Source: Acidobacteriota bacterium (lineage in GTDB: Bacteria; Acidobacteriota; Terriglobia; Bryobacterales; Bryobacteraceae). From it: 38,796 nt of DNA. The notes beneath the pieces were generated by a model. That model saw only the letters and a list, made by a program, of their open reading frames with translations. It was not told where the DNA came from and searched no databases. Positions within the stretch are counted from its first letter, which is position 1, and the number at the start of each line of letters is the position of its first letter. Made by a program: the position numbers and the translations under genes. Location of the stretch: contig JACOSH010000231.1 in the NCBI GenBank assembly GCA_016178945.1, positions 1 through 38,796 of the forward strand, given 5' to 3'. Shown here in pieces: positions 16,872 to 24,123 of this stretch.

Positions 16872-17146
16872 GAAGCTGTGAACGACATCGGCAACCGCTC
16901 CCTCACGGTCGCGGCTCTGTACCATTCGCGCAAGCGGTGCAAAGTTCGATTCTCGGCGCCCTTTGTCGCATACCCGTCCAGAGCCGCGACCGTGAGAGCC
17001 TGTGAAAAAATCGAACCGTGCACCGCTTGCTTACGCGCGCGGCTCTGAAAGTGCATTCGTTGCAGCACGAATGGTGCAGAGCCGCGACCGTGAGGGAGCG
17101 GTTGCCGATATTTTTCACAGCTTCTCAGCAAGCGGTGCAAACGGTG
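16872..17146. repeat. Nested inverted-repeat block between peptidase and kinase genes
   Basis: This block fills most of the 384-nt gene-free gap 16785-17168. Outer arms of 57 nt (16872-16928 and 17068-17124) are inverted copies with about five mismatches. Both contain the core CAGAGCCGCGACCGTGAGGG. A third core lies inside at 16979-16995. A shorter unit, GCAAGCGGTGCA or its complement, occurs at 16930-16942, 17019-17030 and 17129-17139. The remainder of the gap (16785-16871) shows nothing recognisable. Small ORFs here are repeat artefacts. Such blocks resemble REP/BIME-type elements and may stabilise or terminate transcripts. Confidence 0.8.
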
Positions 17147-17168
17147 TTTCGCGGCACTGGCCGGCGCC

Positions 17169-18473
17169 TCATTTCACCAAATGGTAGCCGGCCTGCCGCC
17201 GCAGCACCCACTGGATGCGGCCCTGCTCGTCCAGCGCGGCGTCCTCTTCCATCCCGACCCACAGCTCCGCGCCGCCCCACTCGGCCACCGGCGTCCTGGC
17301 CGAGAGCTCGATGGAGAACCAGGTGCTGGGAATCACCTTCACGTCCCCGCGGCCGGGCGCCCCCTGCTGGCGGTCCCACAGGCCGATCAGCGGCCCGGCG
17401 CCATGGCCGTGGTCGCCGATGGGATGCGTATAGACCGATCCGTGAATACCCGCTTCGCGCATGGCGTGCAGCGTATCGGCCAGCACTTCGTTGCCGGTGC
17501 GTCCGGGCTTCATGCGCTCCAGCAGCAGGTCCTGCAGGCGATTGCCGTTGCGCAGCGCGGCGCGGATGCCCTCGGGCGGCGCGGTTTCGCCTTCCTTCAG
17601 AACGTAGCCCATGTGCTGCGTGTCGGTGTTCAGCCGCATGGCCGTAATCCCGAAGTCGACGTGCAGCACGTCGCCGCGCTCGATCGCGACGCCCGCTTCG
17701 CTCTCCAGCAGACTGACGCCCGCCTTGCCCGGCTTCTGCACCCGCACGGAGGGATGAAACCAGGTGCCCAGGCCGAGGTCGTTGACCTGCTGGCGCAGCC
17801 ACCACACGACGTCCTCATTGGTGGTCTTTCCCGGAGCGATCACTTCGCTCGAAAAGGCCCGCGCGATCAGCCCGTGCACCGTCTCCATCATGCGGCGGTA
17901 GACCGGCAGCATCTCCGGCAGGCGCACCGACAAATACTCAAGCGGCAGTTCTTCGGCGCGCACCAAGCGCTTTATCAGCTCGGGTCCCAGCGCGGACTCC
18001 AGCTCCTCGCGCTCGCCCGAGGAGAGTCCGTCGGAAAAGGCATGGGTTCGCGAAATGTTGACCGCCACAGCGGCCGGGTTGCGCTCCCCGATCAGCTTCC
18101 GCAGCAGCGCCCACTGGCTGTCCCCGTGGATTTCAGCCCCGCCGTCTCGAAAGACCGTGTAGAGGCCGCCGTTGGAGCCGCCGCCCAGGGCCAGGCGCTC
18201 CAGGCCCTTGTCCGGGCCGCGATCGTGGAACAGGTAGATGGTGCGCCGCCGCGCCGCCATCATGGTGGGCGACACCAGCGAGAAGAACACCGGGTCCTCG
18301 TTGTACTCGCGGCAGATCACCACCCACATGTCGACGCGGTGCTTGCGCATCAGCGCCGGCAACACGCGCTCCAGCCGCGCCTTGAGCCACTGCTGCTGGA
18401 TCGCATTCTGCTCGCGCAGCGGCGGCACGGGAGACTGGGCCAGGAGGCCCGCCAGCAACAGCAGCGCCGTCAC
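17169..18473 (-). CDS. M24-family (Xaa-Pro aminopeptidase-like) metallopeptidase, exported
   Basis: 434 residues with a short signal peptide (TALLLLAGLLAQSPVPP). The N-terminal creatinase/prolidase-like domain (~30-190) includes HRVDMWVVICREYNEDP. The C-terminal pita-bread domain keeps the five metal ligands: D273 (HVDFG), D284 (NTDTQHMG), a histidine in THPIGDHGHG, E389 (FSIEL) and a glutamate in VGMEED. It should therefore be an active dinuclear metallopeptidase cleaving Xaa-Pro or similar peptides. The start is a GTG whose last bases overlap the sulfatase stop (GTGA), showing translational coupling with the upstream sulfatase. No second reading of the family fits as well. The stop is followed by the inverted-repeat block. 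Confidence 0.88.
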   Translation of the reverse strand: MTALLLLAGLLAQSPVPPLREQNAIQQQWLKARLERVLPALMRKHRVDMWVVICREYNEDPVFFSLVSPTMMAARRRTIYLFHDRGPDKGLERLALGGGSNGGLYTVFRDGGAEIHGDSQWALLRKLIGERNPAAVAVNISRTHAFSDGLSSGEREELESALGPELIKRLVRAEELPLEYLSVRLPEMLPVYRRMMETVHGLIARAFSSEVIAPGKTTNEDVVWWLRQQVNDLGLGTWFHPSVRVQKPGKAGVSLLESEAGVAIERGDVLHVDFGITAMRLNTDTQHMGYVLKEGETAPPEGIRAALRNGNRLQDLLLERMKPGRTGNEVLADTLHAMREAGIHGSVYTHPIGDHGHGAGPLIGLWDRQQGAPGRGDVKVIPSTWFSIELSARTPVAEWGGAELWVGMEEDAALDEQGRIQWVLRRQAGYHLVK

Positions 18474-20113
18474 GACTTCCTCACATCCACGTAGTGAACG
18501 CCGCGCGTAGTCTCGCCGGTTTGGACAAAGGCCTCCAGCTTGCCGGGTCCGGGCTTCAGCTTCAGGCCGTTGAACCGGACTTCGCCGGCGCCCTTGGGGA
18601 CCGGCTGCCGATGCGCGGCGCCGGAAAGCTGGAAGTGCGCGATCCCGGCATCGCCGCCAGGCCTGCGCAGCGTGACTTCATAGGCTCCCGCCGCGGCTAC
18701 CTCGACTTCCCAGTGCCCCAGCCCGTCCCCATCCCAACTGGCCCGCGGGCCCCGCCAATCCTGGCGCGTCAGGGTGACCGGATTCTCGTGCGGCGTGCCT
18801 AGCTGAATCCGCGGCGGCGCGTAGCCCCGGCTCGTAGAGACGTCCTGGAACCAGCGTTCGTATCCTTCGCGCATCCGCGCGACGATCGCGGGATGGGCGG
18901 CGCCGATGTCGCGCTGCTCGCCGGGGTCCTCGAGCAGGTCGTAGAGCTCCTTGCCGTCCAGCAGCTTGTAGCGTTGGGTGCGAGCCGCGCAGGCGCGATA
19001 AAGCTGCGGCTCGTCGCCGCGATGCCACTGCGTGTAGAGCGTCCGCTCCGGCCAGCCGGCCCCGTCGCCGCGCAGCAGCGGCATCAGGCTGCGGCCATCC
19101 AGCGGTGGTCCCTCGCCGCGCTCCACGCCGCACGCCTCTAGCAGAGTCGGCAGCAGGTCGATATGAGCCGCGATGTTCGGCACGGCGCGGCCCGGCGCCA
19201 GCGTCTCCGGCCAGCGCGCGAAGCACGGTACGCGGATGCCGCCCTGGTACACCGTGCCCTTGCGCCCTCTCATCCCGGCGTTGTAACGCTGCCGCTGCGG
19301 TCCGTTGTCGGTCAGGAACATCACCAGCGTGTCGCGCTCCAGTCCGAGCTTCGTCACTTGATCGAGCAGCCGGCCCGCGTTGTCGTCGATATTCTTCACC
19401 ATCCCGTAAGTCTTGGCCGTGGCATCGTCGAGCCCCATCGCGCGGAACGGCGTCACGTAGGCTTCATCGATTTGCAGCGGATCGTGCGGCGCGTTGGTGG
19501 CCAGGTAGGTGAAAAACGGCCGGGCGCGGTTCTCCTCGATGAACCGGGCGGCGGCTTCGAAAAAGATGTCCGTGCAGTAGCCCTTGTACTTCCGCCACTG
19601 CCCGTTGTGTTTGAGGAGCGGATCGAAATAGGTGTTGCCCGGCGGGTCGGAAGGCTGCGTCAGTCCCCCGCCCGTGCACACCACCGACTCCTGAAAGCCC
19701 TGGTCGATGCTGCGCAGCGGATAGTTGTCGCCCAAGTGCCACTTGCCGAAGATCCCGGTCCGGTATCCGGCGCGCCCGAGAATCTCCGGCAGCGTCACTT
19801 CGTCCGGGTGCATCATGGAGCGCCCCAGGTAGGTGTCGACCACGCCGGTGCGGTAGTTGTAGCGCCCGGTCATCAGGCTGGAGCGCGTCGGCGAGCAGAC
19901 CGGGCAGACCTGGAACTGCGTGAACTGCACTCCCTCGCGCCCGATGCGGTCCAGGTTCGGCGTCTTCAAGTGCGGATTCCCGTGCAGCGACAGGTCGCCA
20001 TAGCCCTGATCGTCGCTGATGATCAGGATCACATTGGGACGCCGCGCGCGGGTCTGGGCCACCAGCGGCGCGGCGACCGCCCCCAGAAGCTGGCGTCGGG
20101 TGACGGCGGGCAT
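18470..20113 (-). CDS. Type I sulfatase (arylsulfatase-like), Tat-exported
   Basis: 547 residues. The N-terminus TRRQLLGAVAAPLVAQ is a twin-arginine signal. The sulfatase signature C73-S-P-T-R77 (VCSPTRSSLMTGRY) provides the cysteine that is converted to formylglycine. D34/D35 (IISDDQGYGD), GKWHLGD and DNGP supply metal and substrate contacts. Residues up to ~425 form the alkaline-phosphatase-like core. About 440-547 form a beta-rich C-terminal domain that looks carbohydrate-binding. It probably removes sulfate esters from a glycan, but the substrate cannot be assigned. Its cysteine-type active site requires a formylglycine-generating enzyme not seen in this window. The ATG lies 7 nt after TACAGT with no Shine-Dalgarno. 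The M24 peptidase gene overlaps its stop by 4 nt. Confidence 0.92.
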   Translation of the reverse strand: MPAVTRRQLLGAVAAPLVAQTRARRPNVILIISDDQGYGDLSLHGNPHLKTPNLDRIGREGVQFTQFQVCPVCSPTRSSLMTGRYNYRTGVVDTYLGRSMMHPDEVTLPEILGRAGYRTGIFGKWHLGDNYPLRSIDQGFQESVVCTGGGLTQPSDPPGNTYFDPLLKHNGQWRKYKGYCTDIFFEAAARFIEENRARPFFTYLATNAPHDPLQIDEAYVTPFRAMGLDDATAKTYGMVKNIDDNAGRLLDQVTKLGLERDTLVMFLTDNGPQRQRYNAGMRGRKGTVYQGGIRVPCFARWPETLAPGRAVPNIAAHIDLLPTLLEACGVERGEGPPLDGRSLMPLLRGDGAGWPERTLYTQWHRGDEPQLYRACAARTQRYKLLDGKELYDLLEDPGEQRDIGAAHPAIVARMREGYERWFQDVSTSRGYAPPRIQLGTPHENPVTLTRQDWRGPRASWDGDGLGHWEVEVAAAGAYEVTLRRPGGDAGIAHFQLSGAAHRQPVPKGAGEVRFNGLKLKPGPGKLEAFVQTGETTRGVHYVDVRKS

Positions 20114-20120
20114 CAGGCAA

Positions 20121-20126
20121 ACTGTA
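20121..20126 (-). promoter_or_regulatory. -10 box of the sulfatase-peptidase operon (leaderless candidate)
   Basis: The minus strand reads TACAGT (20126-20121) followed by 7 nt and the ATG at 20113. No Shine-Dalgarno and no good -35 are visible. Confidence 0.35.
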
Positions 20127-20163
20127 GCACAAGGCGCGGGCTCGCACGAATAGTGACCTCATT

Positions 20164-20178
20164 CAGAGCCGAGACCGT
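20164..20178 (+). repeat. Degenerate copy of the CAGAGCCGCGACCGT repeat core
   Basis: The 15-mer differs at one base from the core of the 16872-17146 block. The two therefore flank the sulfatase-M24 operon. A short hairpin, CTGAGCG-TGC-CGCTCAG, follows at 20211-20227. Nothing else is recognisable between 20127 and 20323. Confidence 0.45.
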
Positions 20179-20323
20179 CGAAGTTAGCGGAACCTGACTC
20201 AAGAGGAGGGCTGAGCGTGCCGCTCAGTGAATAGAGTCAACCGGTTTCCCGGTACTGTTCTTCTTAGGGATCTTGGCGTTCTTTGCGAGATATATCCTGA
20301 ACACCCACAGACCAAAAGCTGCA

Positions 20324-20353
20324 TACATGCTGGACATGTATACTGGTACATGT
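20324..20353 (+). promoter_or_regulatory. vapBC operator/promoter, overlapping a leaderless GTG start
   Basis: Half-sites TACATG (20324-20329), ACATGTA (20334-20340) and TACATGT (20347-20353) are separated by CTGG-containing spacers. The last two form a perfect 7-bp inverted repeat. TATACT (20339-20344) within it is a likely -10, ending 7 nt before the GTG at 20352. Binding by a ribbon-helix-helix antitoxin here would block its own promoter, the usual autoregulation of these modules. Confidence 0.55.
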
Positions 20354-20582
20354 GAAGCAGCTCAACATGAATGTCACTCCGGAGTTTGAACGGGACTTGA
20401 AGCACTTGATGGCCCGAAAGCGCATCCGCCAAAAGTCCGAGGCCATCCGGCTGGCCGTTCGGGAGGCCGCTCGCCGTGGCACGAGTTCTTCCTACGATTA
20501 CCGGGCGTGGCTCGGGCTGGCCTTGAAGGGGCCACTCAATCCGAGGCCAAAGTTCCGGAACGAGGACCAATTGTGGTCGTAG
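20352..20582 (+). CDS. vapB: Ribbon-helix-helix antitoxin (VapB-like)
   Basis: 76 residues. The N-terminus KQLNMNVTPEFERDLKHLMARKRIRQKSEAIRLAVREAARR is a short beta strand followed by two helices, the RHH DNA-binding fold that dimerises and binds the operator. The rest (TSSSYDYRAWLGLALKGPLNPRPKF) is the toxin-binding tail. The start is GTG at 20352; an ATG at 20367 is possible but has a weaker context. The start overlaps the operator palindrome and lies 7 nt from a TATACT box, which suggests leaderless translation. The toxin gene overlaps its end by 10 nt in another frame. Confidence in the antitoxin role is high because of the PIN-domain partner. Confidence 0.85.
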   Translation: MKQLNMNVTPEFERDLKHLMARKRIRQKSEAIRLAVREAARRGTSSSYDYRAWLGLALKGPLNPRPKFRNEDQLWS

Positions 20583-20953
20583 ACACATCCGCTCTCTTGG
20601 CGATTCTCTTTAACGAAGAGTCTGCGCCCTGGGTGGTAGATCAACTTCAGGGCAACGTCACACTCCGGATGAGCACGGTGAACTATGCGGAAGCGCTGAT
20701 TCTGGTGGAGGACCGGAGCCCGCACCGGCTTCAAGAGGTCCGGAAGGCGATCGAGGAATCCTCCATCCGGCTGGTCCCCCCCACCGCCGAGCACGCCGAG
20801 GTCGCGGCCGCGGCGCGGCTTCGCTACCCCATAAACTTGGGAGATTGCTTTGCGTACGCCCTGGCCAAAGAAGAGGACTGCCCGCTCCTGACTTTGGACC
20901 GGGCTTTCCGGCGGACTGACCTGACCGTAATCCTGCCGAGGCGAGGGGCCTGA
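20573..20953 (+). CDS. vapC: PIN-domain ribonuclease toxin (VapC-like)
   Basis: 126 residues starting at GTG 20573, inside the antitoxin gene, with GAGGA (20562-20566) 6 nt upstream. Longer versions extend in frame but add a non-family N-terminus. The acidic metal-binding set expected of PIN nucleases is visible: D4 (VVDTSALLAIL), E40 (NYAEAL), D91 (LGDCFAYALA) and D109 (LTLDRAF). PIN toxins cleave RNA, often tRNA or rRNA, when freed from antitoxin. The 10-nt overlap and internal RBS couple its translation to vapB. It converges with the next gene over an 18-nt gap. Confidence 0.9.
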   Translation: MVVDTSALLAILFNEESAPWVVDQLQGNVTLRMSTVNYAEALILVEDRSPHRLQEVRKAIEESSIRLVPPTAEHAEVAAAARLRYPINLGDCFAYALAKEEDCPLLTLDRAFRRTDLTVILPRRGA

Positions 20954-20971
20954 GCCTGGGGCCGTCGCTCC

Positions 20972-21841
20972 CTAGTTGCGCGAGACCTGGTCCTTGGGCA
21001 CCGACAGGTAGCCGACAATGAGGTCCTTCTTCACCTCGTTGACCACCAGCTCGTAAGGCTGCCGCGCCTTGGAGACGATGAACTGCACCGGCTCATTGAT
21101 GCTCTTGTCTTTCTTTTCAGTGCGCTTGTCGTCGGCGAACACTTCCACGGTGTACTTGTTCTTCTTGGGATCGGTCCGCTTCAGCAACAGCGTGACGTTG
21201 CCGACGCGCTGCGGATCCTTGGCCTTGCCGAGCTTGAACTCGAAGTAATCGCGCTCGCCGAGCCGCCGGAGCGCCGCCAGCTCCTTGCCGTTGGTGGCGA
21301 TCAATCCGCTCTGAACGCCCAGGTCGCCGGTGACGCGCTTCAAGTCGGAAATGGTCTTTTCCAATTCCGCCTTGGTGGAGGTCACCTCGCCCTTCACCGC
21401 CGTGACTTCCGTGCCCACCTCGCCGATCTTGGCGGTTGCGGTGCTGGCGACTTCCTTGACCTCGGAAATCTGGCCGGCCACCTGCTGCGCCTGCCGCCGT
21501 TGTTCCTCGGCAAGTTGCTTGGCGAGTTTGTCGGCGTGGGCCTCAGCCTCGGTCTTGGCAATGCCGGCCGCGCTGCTGGCCTGGCGGCGCGCATTTTCCA
21601 GTTCGGTCTTCAGCGTGTCGATGCTGCGGCGCGCCGTGGCCGTGGTGACCGTGGAAGCTTCGCGAATGTTCTGCAACTCCGACAGGACCGACTCGCGCAG
21701 CTTGTTGACATCGTTGCGCGTTTGATCGAGCTGGAGATACAGGTACACGTTGGCGCCAAGCAGCGCTATCACCGCCCCCACTCCTACCGCCGTCATGATG
21801 CCGGATGACCTGGATTCGCCGGGAATCTCTTGATCGCTCAC
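20972..21841 (-). CDS. Single-pass membrane coiled-coil protein, unknown function
   Basis: 289 residues from a GTG start with an ideal RBS (AAGGAGGA, about 7 nt). Residues ~15-37 form one membrane helix (MTAVGVGAVIALLGANVYLYLQL). About 38-205 form a long Ala/Glu/Lys-rich coiled coil, including repeated VGTEVTAVKGEVTSTKAEL-type segments. Residues ~206-289 are a compact beta-rich domain (YFEFKLGKAKDPQRVGNVTL, KNKYTVEVFADDKRTEKKDK). The short N-terminus is probably cytoplasmic and the coiled coil outside. I do not recognise a named family. It is divergent from the half-pseudokinase gene across 85 nt, so the two may be co-regulated. A role in envelope organisation or as a signalling stalk is speculation. 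Confidence 0.8.
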   Translation of the reverse strand: MSDQEIPGESRSSGIMTAVGVGAVIALLGANVYLYLQLDQTRNDVNKLRESVLSELQNIREASTVTTATARRSIDTLKTELENARRQASSAAGIAKTEAEAHADKLAKQLAEEQRRQAQQVAGQISEVKEVASTATAKIGEVGTEVTAVKGEVTSTKAELEKTISDLKRVTGDLGVQSGLIATNGKELAALRRLGERDYFEFKLGKAKDPQRVGNVTLLLKRTDPKKNKYTVEVFADDKRTEKKDKSINEPVQFIVSKARQPYELVVNEVKKDLIVGYLSVPKDQVSRN

Positions 21842-21872
21842 GTTGCAGTCCTCCTTACAGATCGTTGGACTT

Positions 21873-21878
21873 ATTGTA
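21873..21878 (-). promoter_or_regulatory. -10 box of the coiled-coil gene
   Basis: TACAAT on the minus strand (21878-21873) precedes the AAGGAGGA site and GTG 21841. TGAACC, 17 nt further upstream, is a weak -35. On the plus strand the same intergenic region holds TACTAT (21903-21908), 18 nt before ATG 21927. Confidence 0.35.
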
Positions 21879-21926
21879 GCAACTTTTGGTTTCCGGTTCA
21901 GGTACTATGGAAGGAATCCAGGCGTC

Positions 21927-22604
21927 ATGAATTGCGGCAAATATCAGGTTCTGGATCTGATCCAGGACGGCGAAACCAAGAGCTACCGGGGGCGCGATCC
22001 CATCGCGGGCCGCGACGTGCTGGTGCATCTGCTGCCGCCGCAGGGAAGCTCGGAATTCACCGTGATCATGCGCTGCATGGGGTTGCTCTCCCCGCAGGCG
22101 GCCCGCATGATCCTGGATGAGGGCCACCAGGATGGCCGCCTGTACCTGGTCACCGAGATCACTCCGGGGTTTTCCAGCCTGGTGCGCTGGATGGAGGACC
22201 TGCTGATCCGCCCGCCGCAGGAGCCAGGGACGCCGGGCAAACCGGCACAACCTGGCCGGCCGGCGCCTGTGGCGGAATCCAAACCCAGCGGGAAACCGGC
22301 GATTGGCGACCTGACCCGGATGTTCAACCCCGCCGCGCGGACCCCGCCGGAGCCCGTTCCGGCCCCGGTGGCGGCGTCCAAGCCGGCGCCGGCCAAACCC
22401 GGCGCCGGCGAGCTCACCCGGATGTTTCAGACCCCTCCGATTCCTGACGCGCCGGCCGCGCCCAGGCGGCGGCCCGTCCTGCCGCCTCTTCCGCCCCCGG
22501 TATTCCAGCGCCGCAAACCAACCCTGCTGCCGATCCTGGGTGCGGCGATGCTCGGCGCGGCGGCGCTCGCCGCCTACATCTACTTTTTTTTCCTGAAAGG
22601 ATGA
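21927..22604 (+). CDS. Kinase N-lobe-only pseudokinase with LTRMF motifs and C-terminal membrane anchor
   Basis: 225 residues from the ATG at 21927. Residues 4-92 follow the layout of a Ser/Thr-kinase N-lobe: GKYQVLDLIQDGETKSYRGRD, then GRDVLVHLL, then DGRLYLVTEITPGFSSLVRWM, which mimics beta 1-3 and the hinge. The glycine loop is lost (QDGETKSY) and the beta-3 lysine is H34. No HRD, DFG or C-lobe follows, so it cannot be a kinase. A Pro/Ala-rich linker holds two near-identical motifs, GDLTRMF (127-133) and GELTRMF (161-167). A helix ~199-222 ends three residues from the C-terminus, as in tail-anchored proteins. The TGA overlaps an ATG of the Gfo/Idh gene. I infer a cytoplasmic adaptor fixed to the membrane; the partner is unknown. 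Confidence 0.75.
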   Translation: MNCGKYQVLDLIQDGETKSYRGRDPIAGRDVLVHLLPPQGSSEFTVIMRCMGLLSPQAARMILDEGHQDGRLYLVTEITPGFSSLVRWMEDLLIRPPQEPGTPGKPAQPGRPAPVAESKPSGKPAIGDLTRMFNPAARTPPEPVPAPVAASKPAPAKPGAGELTRMFQTPPIPDAPAAPRRRPVLPPLPPPVFQRRKPTLLPILGAAMLGAAALAAYIYFFFLKG

Positions 22605-22609
22605 TCCCC

Positions 22610-23812
22610 ATGGCTGATAGTTCCCTCCCCCGCCGGACCCTGCTGGGCGGCGCGGTCGCCTGGACCGCGGCTTCCTACTCGCGTATCCAGGGAGCCAACG
22701 ACCGCTTCCGGCTCGGCCTGATCGGCAGCGGCGATCGCGGCCGCTTCGTGATGTCGCAGTTTCAGGCCACCCGCCAGGTGGACGTGGCGGCGGTGTGCGA
22801 CATCTACGGCCAGCAGGTCGACCTGGCGCAGCAGAGGGCGCCGGGCGCCAAGGGCTTCACCGACCATCGCCGCCTGCTGGAAATGAAAGAGCTCGACGTG
22901 GCGCTGGTGGCAACGCCCGACCACTGGCATGCCCAGACCGCCATCGACGCCTTGAACGCCGGCAAGGATCTCTATGTCGAGAAGCCGCTGTCGCTGACCC
23001 TGGAAGAGGGCCCGCGCATCGTGAAGGCGGCGCGCGTCAACGAGCGCATCTGCCAGGTCGGCATGCAGCAGCGCTCCGGCAAGCATTACATCGAGGCCAA
23101 GCGCGAGTACATCGACTCCGGCAAGCTGGGCAAGATCACGCTGGCGCGCACCTGGTGGCACGGCAACAGCTATCATCTGCGGCGCGCTCCGGCCTCCTTG
23201 CAGACCCGACCCACCAACCTGGACTGGGGCCATTTCCTCGGGCCCGTCAAGTGGCGCGACTACGATCCGCAGCAGTATTTCAACTGGCGCGCCTACCTGG
23301 ACTTCGGCGGCGGCCAGGTGACCGACCTGTTCACTCACTGGATCGACGTGGTTCACATGTTCCTGGGGCAGGAGATTCCCCATTCCGCGGCGGCCGCCGG
23401 CGGCGTATATCACTACAAGGACGGCCGCACGGCGCCGGACACTATCCACGTGCTGTTGGAGTATCCCGCCGAGTTCACCGCCACATTCGAGGCCACGCTG
23501 GCGCCCGGCATCCGCGGCGCGGCGGTCGAGTTCTGCGGGACCAAGGGACGGCTCTACATCGACCGCTCGCGCTATGAGTTCCACGCCGCCGAGCGGAACG
23601 CCAAGCCGGTGATCGTGGAAGCGCCGCCGGGCGACATGACGCTCGATCACGTCCAGAACTTCCTGGACTGCGTGCGGTCGCGTAAGCTGCCCAACGGGGA
23701 CGTGCTCATCGGCCACCGCTCGGCCCAGGCTTCGCATCTGGGCAACATCGCCTACGTGCAGAAGCGCAGGCTGAACTTCGACACGGTCCGGGAAGAGATC
23801 CTGCCGCTCTAA
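22610..23812 (+). CDS. Gfo/Idh/MocA-family oxidoreductase, Tat-exported
   Basis: 400 residues. The Tat signal SLPRRTLLGGAVAWTAASY is followed by a Rossmann domain (RLGLIGSGDRGRFVM) and the family motif E124-K125-P126 (LYVEKPLS). The C-terminal alpha/beta domain includes WGHFLGPVKWRDYDP and DLFTHWIDVVHMF, with a possible catalytic histidine there. Such enzymes oxidise or epimerise sugars or inositols with tightly held NAD(P). Exported members are abundant in Acidobacteriota and Planctomycetota. I prefer the ATG at 22610, 9 nt after AAAGGA. The ATG at 22601 overlaps the previous stop (ATGA) but sits on the RBS. Either way the gene is coupled to the half-pseudokinase gene. The specific substrate is not predictable. 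Confidence 0.9.
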   Translation: MADSSLPRRTLLGGAVAWTAASYSRIQGANDRFRLGLIGSGDRGRFVMSQFQATRQVDVAAVCDIYGQQVDLAQQRAPGAKGFTDHRRLLEMKELDVALVATPDHWHAQTAIDALNAGKDLYVEKPLSLTLEEGPRIVKAARVNERICQVGMQQRSGKHYIEAKREYIDSGKLGKITLARTWWHGNSYHLRRAPASLQTRPTNLDWGHFLGPVKWRDYDPQQYFNWRAYLDFGGGQVTDLFTHWIDVVHMFLGQEIPHSAAAAGGVYHYKDGRTAPDTIHVLLEYPAEFTATFEATLAPGIRGAAVEFCGTKGRLYIDRSRYEFHAAERNAKPVIVEAPPGDMTLDHVQNFLDCVRSRKLPNGDVLIGHRSAQASHLGNIAYVQKRRLNFDTVREEILPL

Positions 23813-23875
23813 AATTTTTCAGAAACTTCCGCCCCCAATTTGCGTCTGACTCAGTTGAAGGCTCTGGAGGGAGTC

Positions 23876-24055
23876 ATGAAGAACAAATTGGGAAGATCCC
23901 CGGCAGTGTTGTACTGTCCGATATGCACCCGCTACGTGGACGGCCAAGTGGAACAGGCCGGGAGAAAGCTGCAAGCCGCGCCCGGTCAGAAATGCCCGCG
24001 CTGCGCCTCCACGCTGGACGCCGCCATCGTGGTGCAGTTACGCCAGGCGGCCTGA
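23876..24055 (+). CDS. Small zinc-ribbon protein
   Basis: 59 residues, start ATG 23876 with GGAGG 5 nt upstream. Two CPxC knuckles (C14/C17 in YCPICTRY and C40/C43 in KCPRCAS) are spaced 22 residues apart, enough for a single zinc ribbon. The rest is VDGQVEQAGRKLQAAPGQ and a short C-terminal helix or strand (LDAAIVVQLRQAA). No family name can be given. Zinc ribbons this small usually mediate protein or nucleic-acid contacts. It may be the last gene of the half-pseudokinase and Gfo/Idh transcript, 63 nt after the latter. Confidence 0.7.
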   Translation: MKNKLGRSPAVLYCPICTRYVDGQVEQAGRKLQAAPGQKCPRCASTLDAAIVVQLRQAA

Positions 24056-24111
24056 GCCGTCCCAACCTGCTGGAAACACACGCAAGCGGCCAACCTGGGT
24101 CTGGTTGAAGG

Positions 24112-24117
24112 TAAACT
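24112..24117 (+). promoter_or_regulatory. -10 box (leaderless candidate) before the unknown 342-aa gene
   Basis: TAAACT is followed by ACCCCC and the ATG at 24124, a 6-nt gap. No Shine-Dalgarno lies at proper distance; AAGGT at 24108-24112 is 11 nt away. Confidence 0.35.
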
Positions 24118-24123
24118 ACCCCC

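Noticed and set aside
16838-17187. Several 60-100 codon ORFs in the repeat block (with PHGRGS/ARGSE-type peptides)
   Set aside because: They are translations of the inverted repeats in various frames and lack RBS and family features.
22580-23737. 385-codon minus-strand frame opposite the Gfo/Idh gene
   Set aside because: Shadow; the plus frame carries the Rossmann and EKP motifs.
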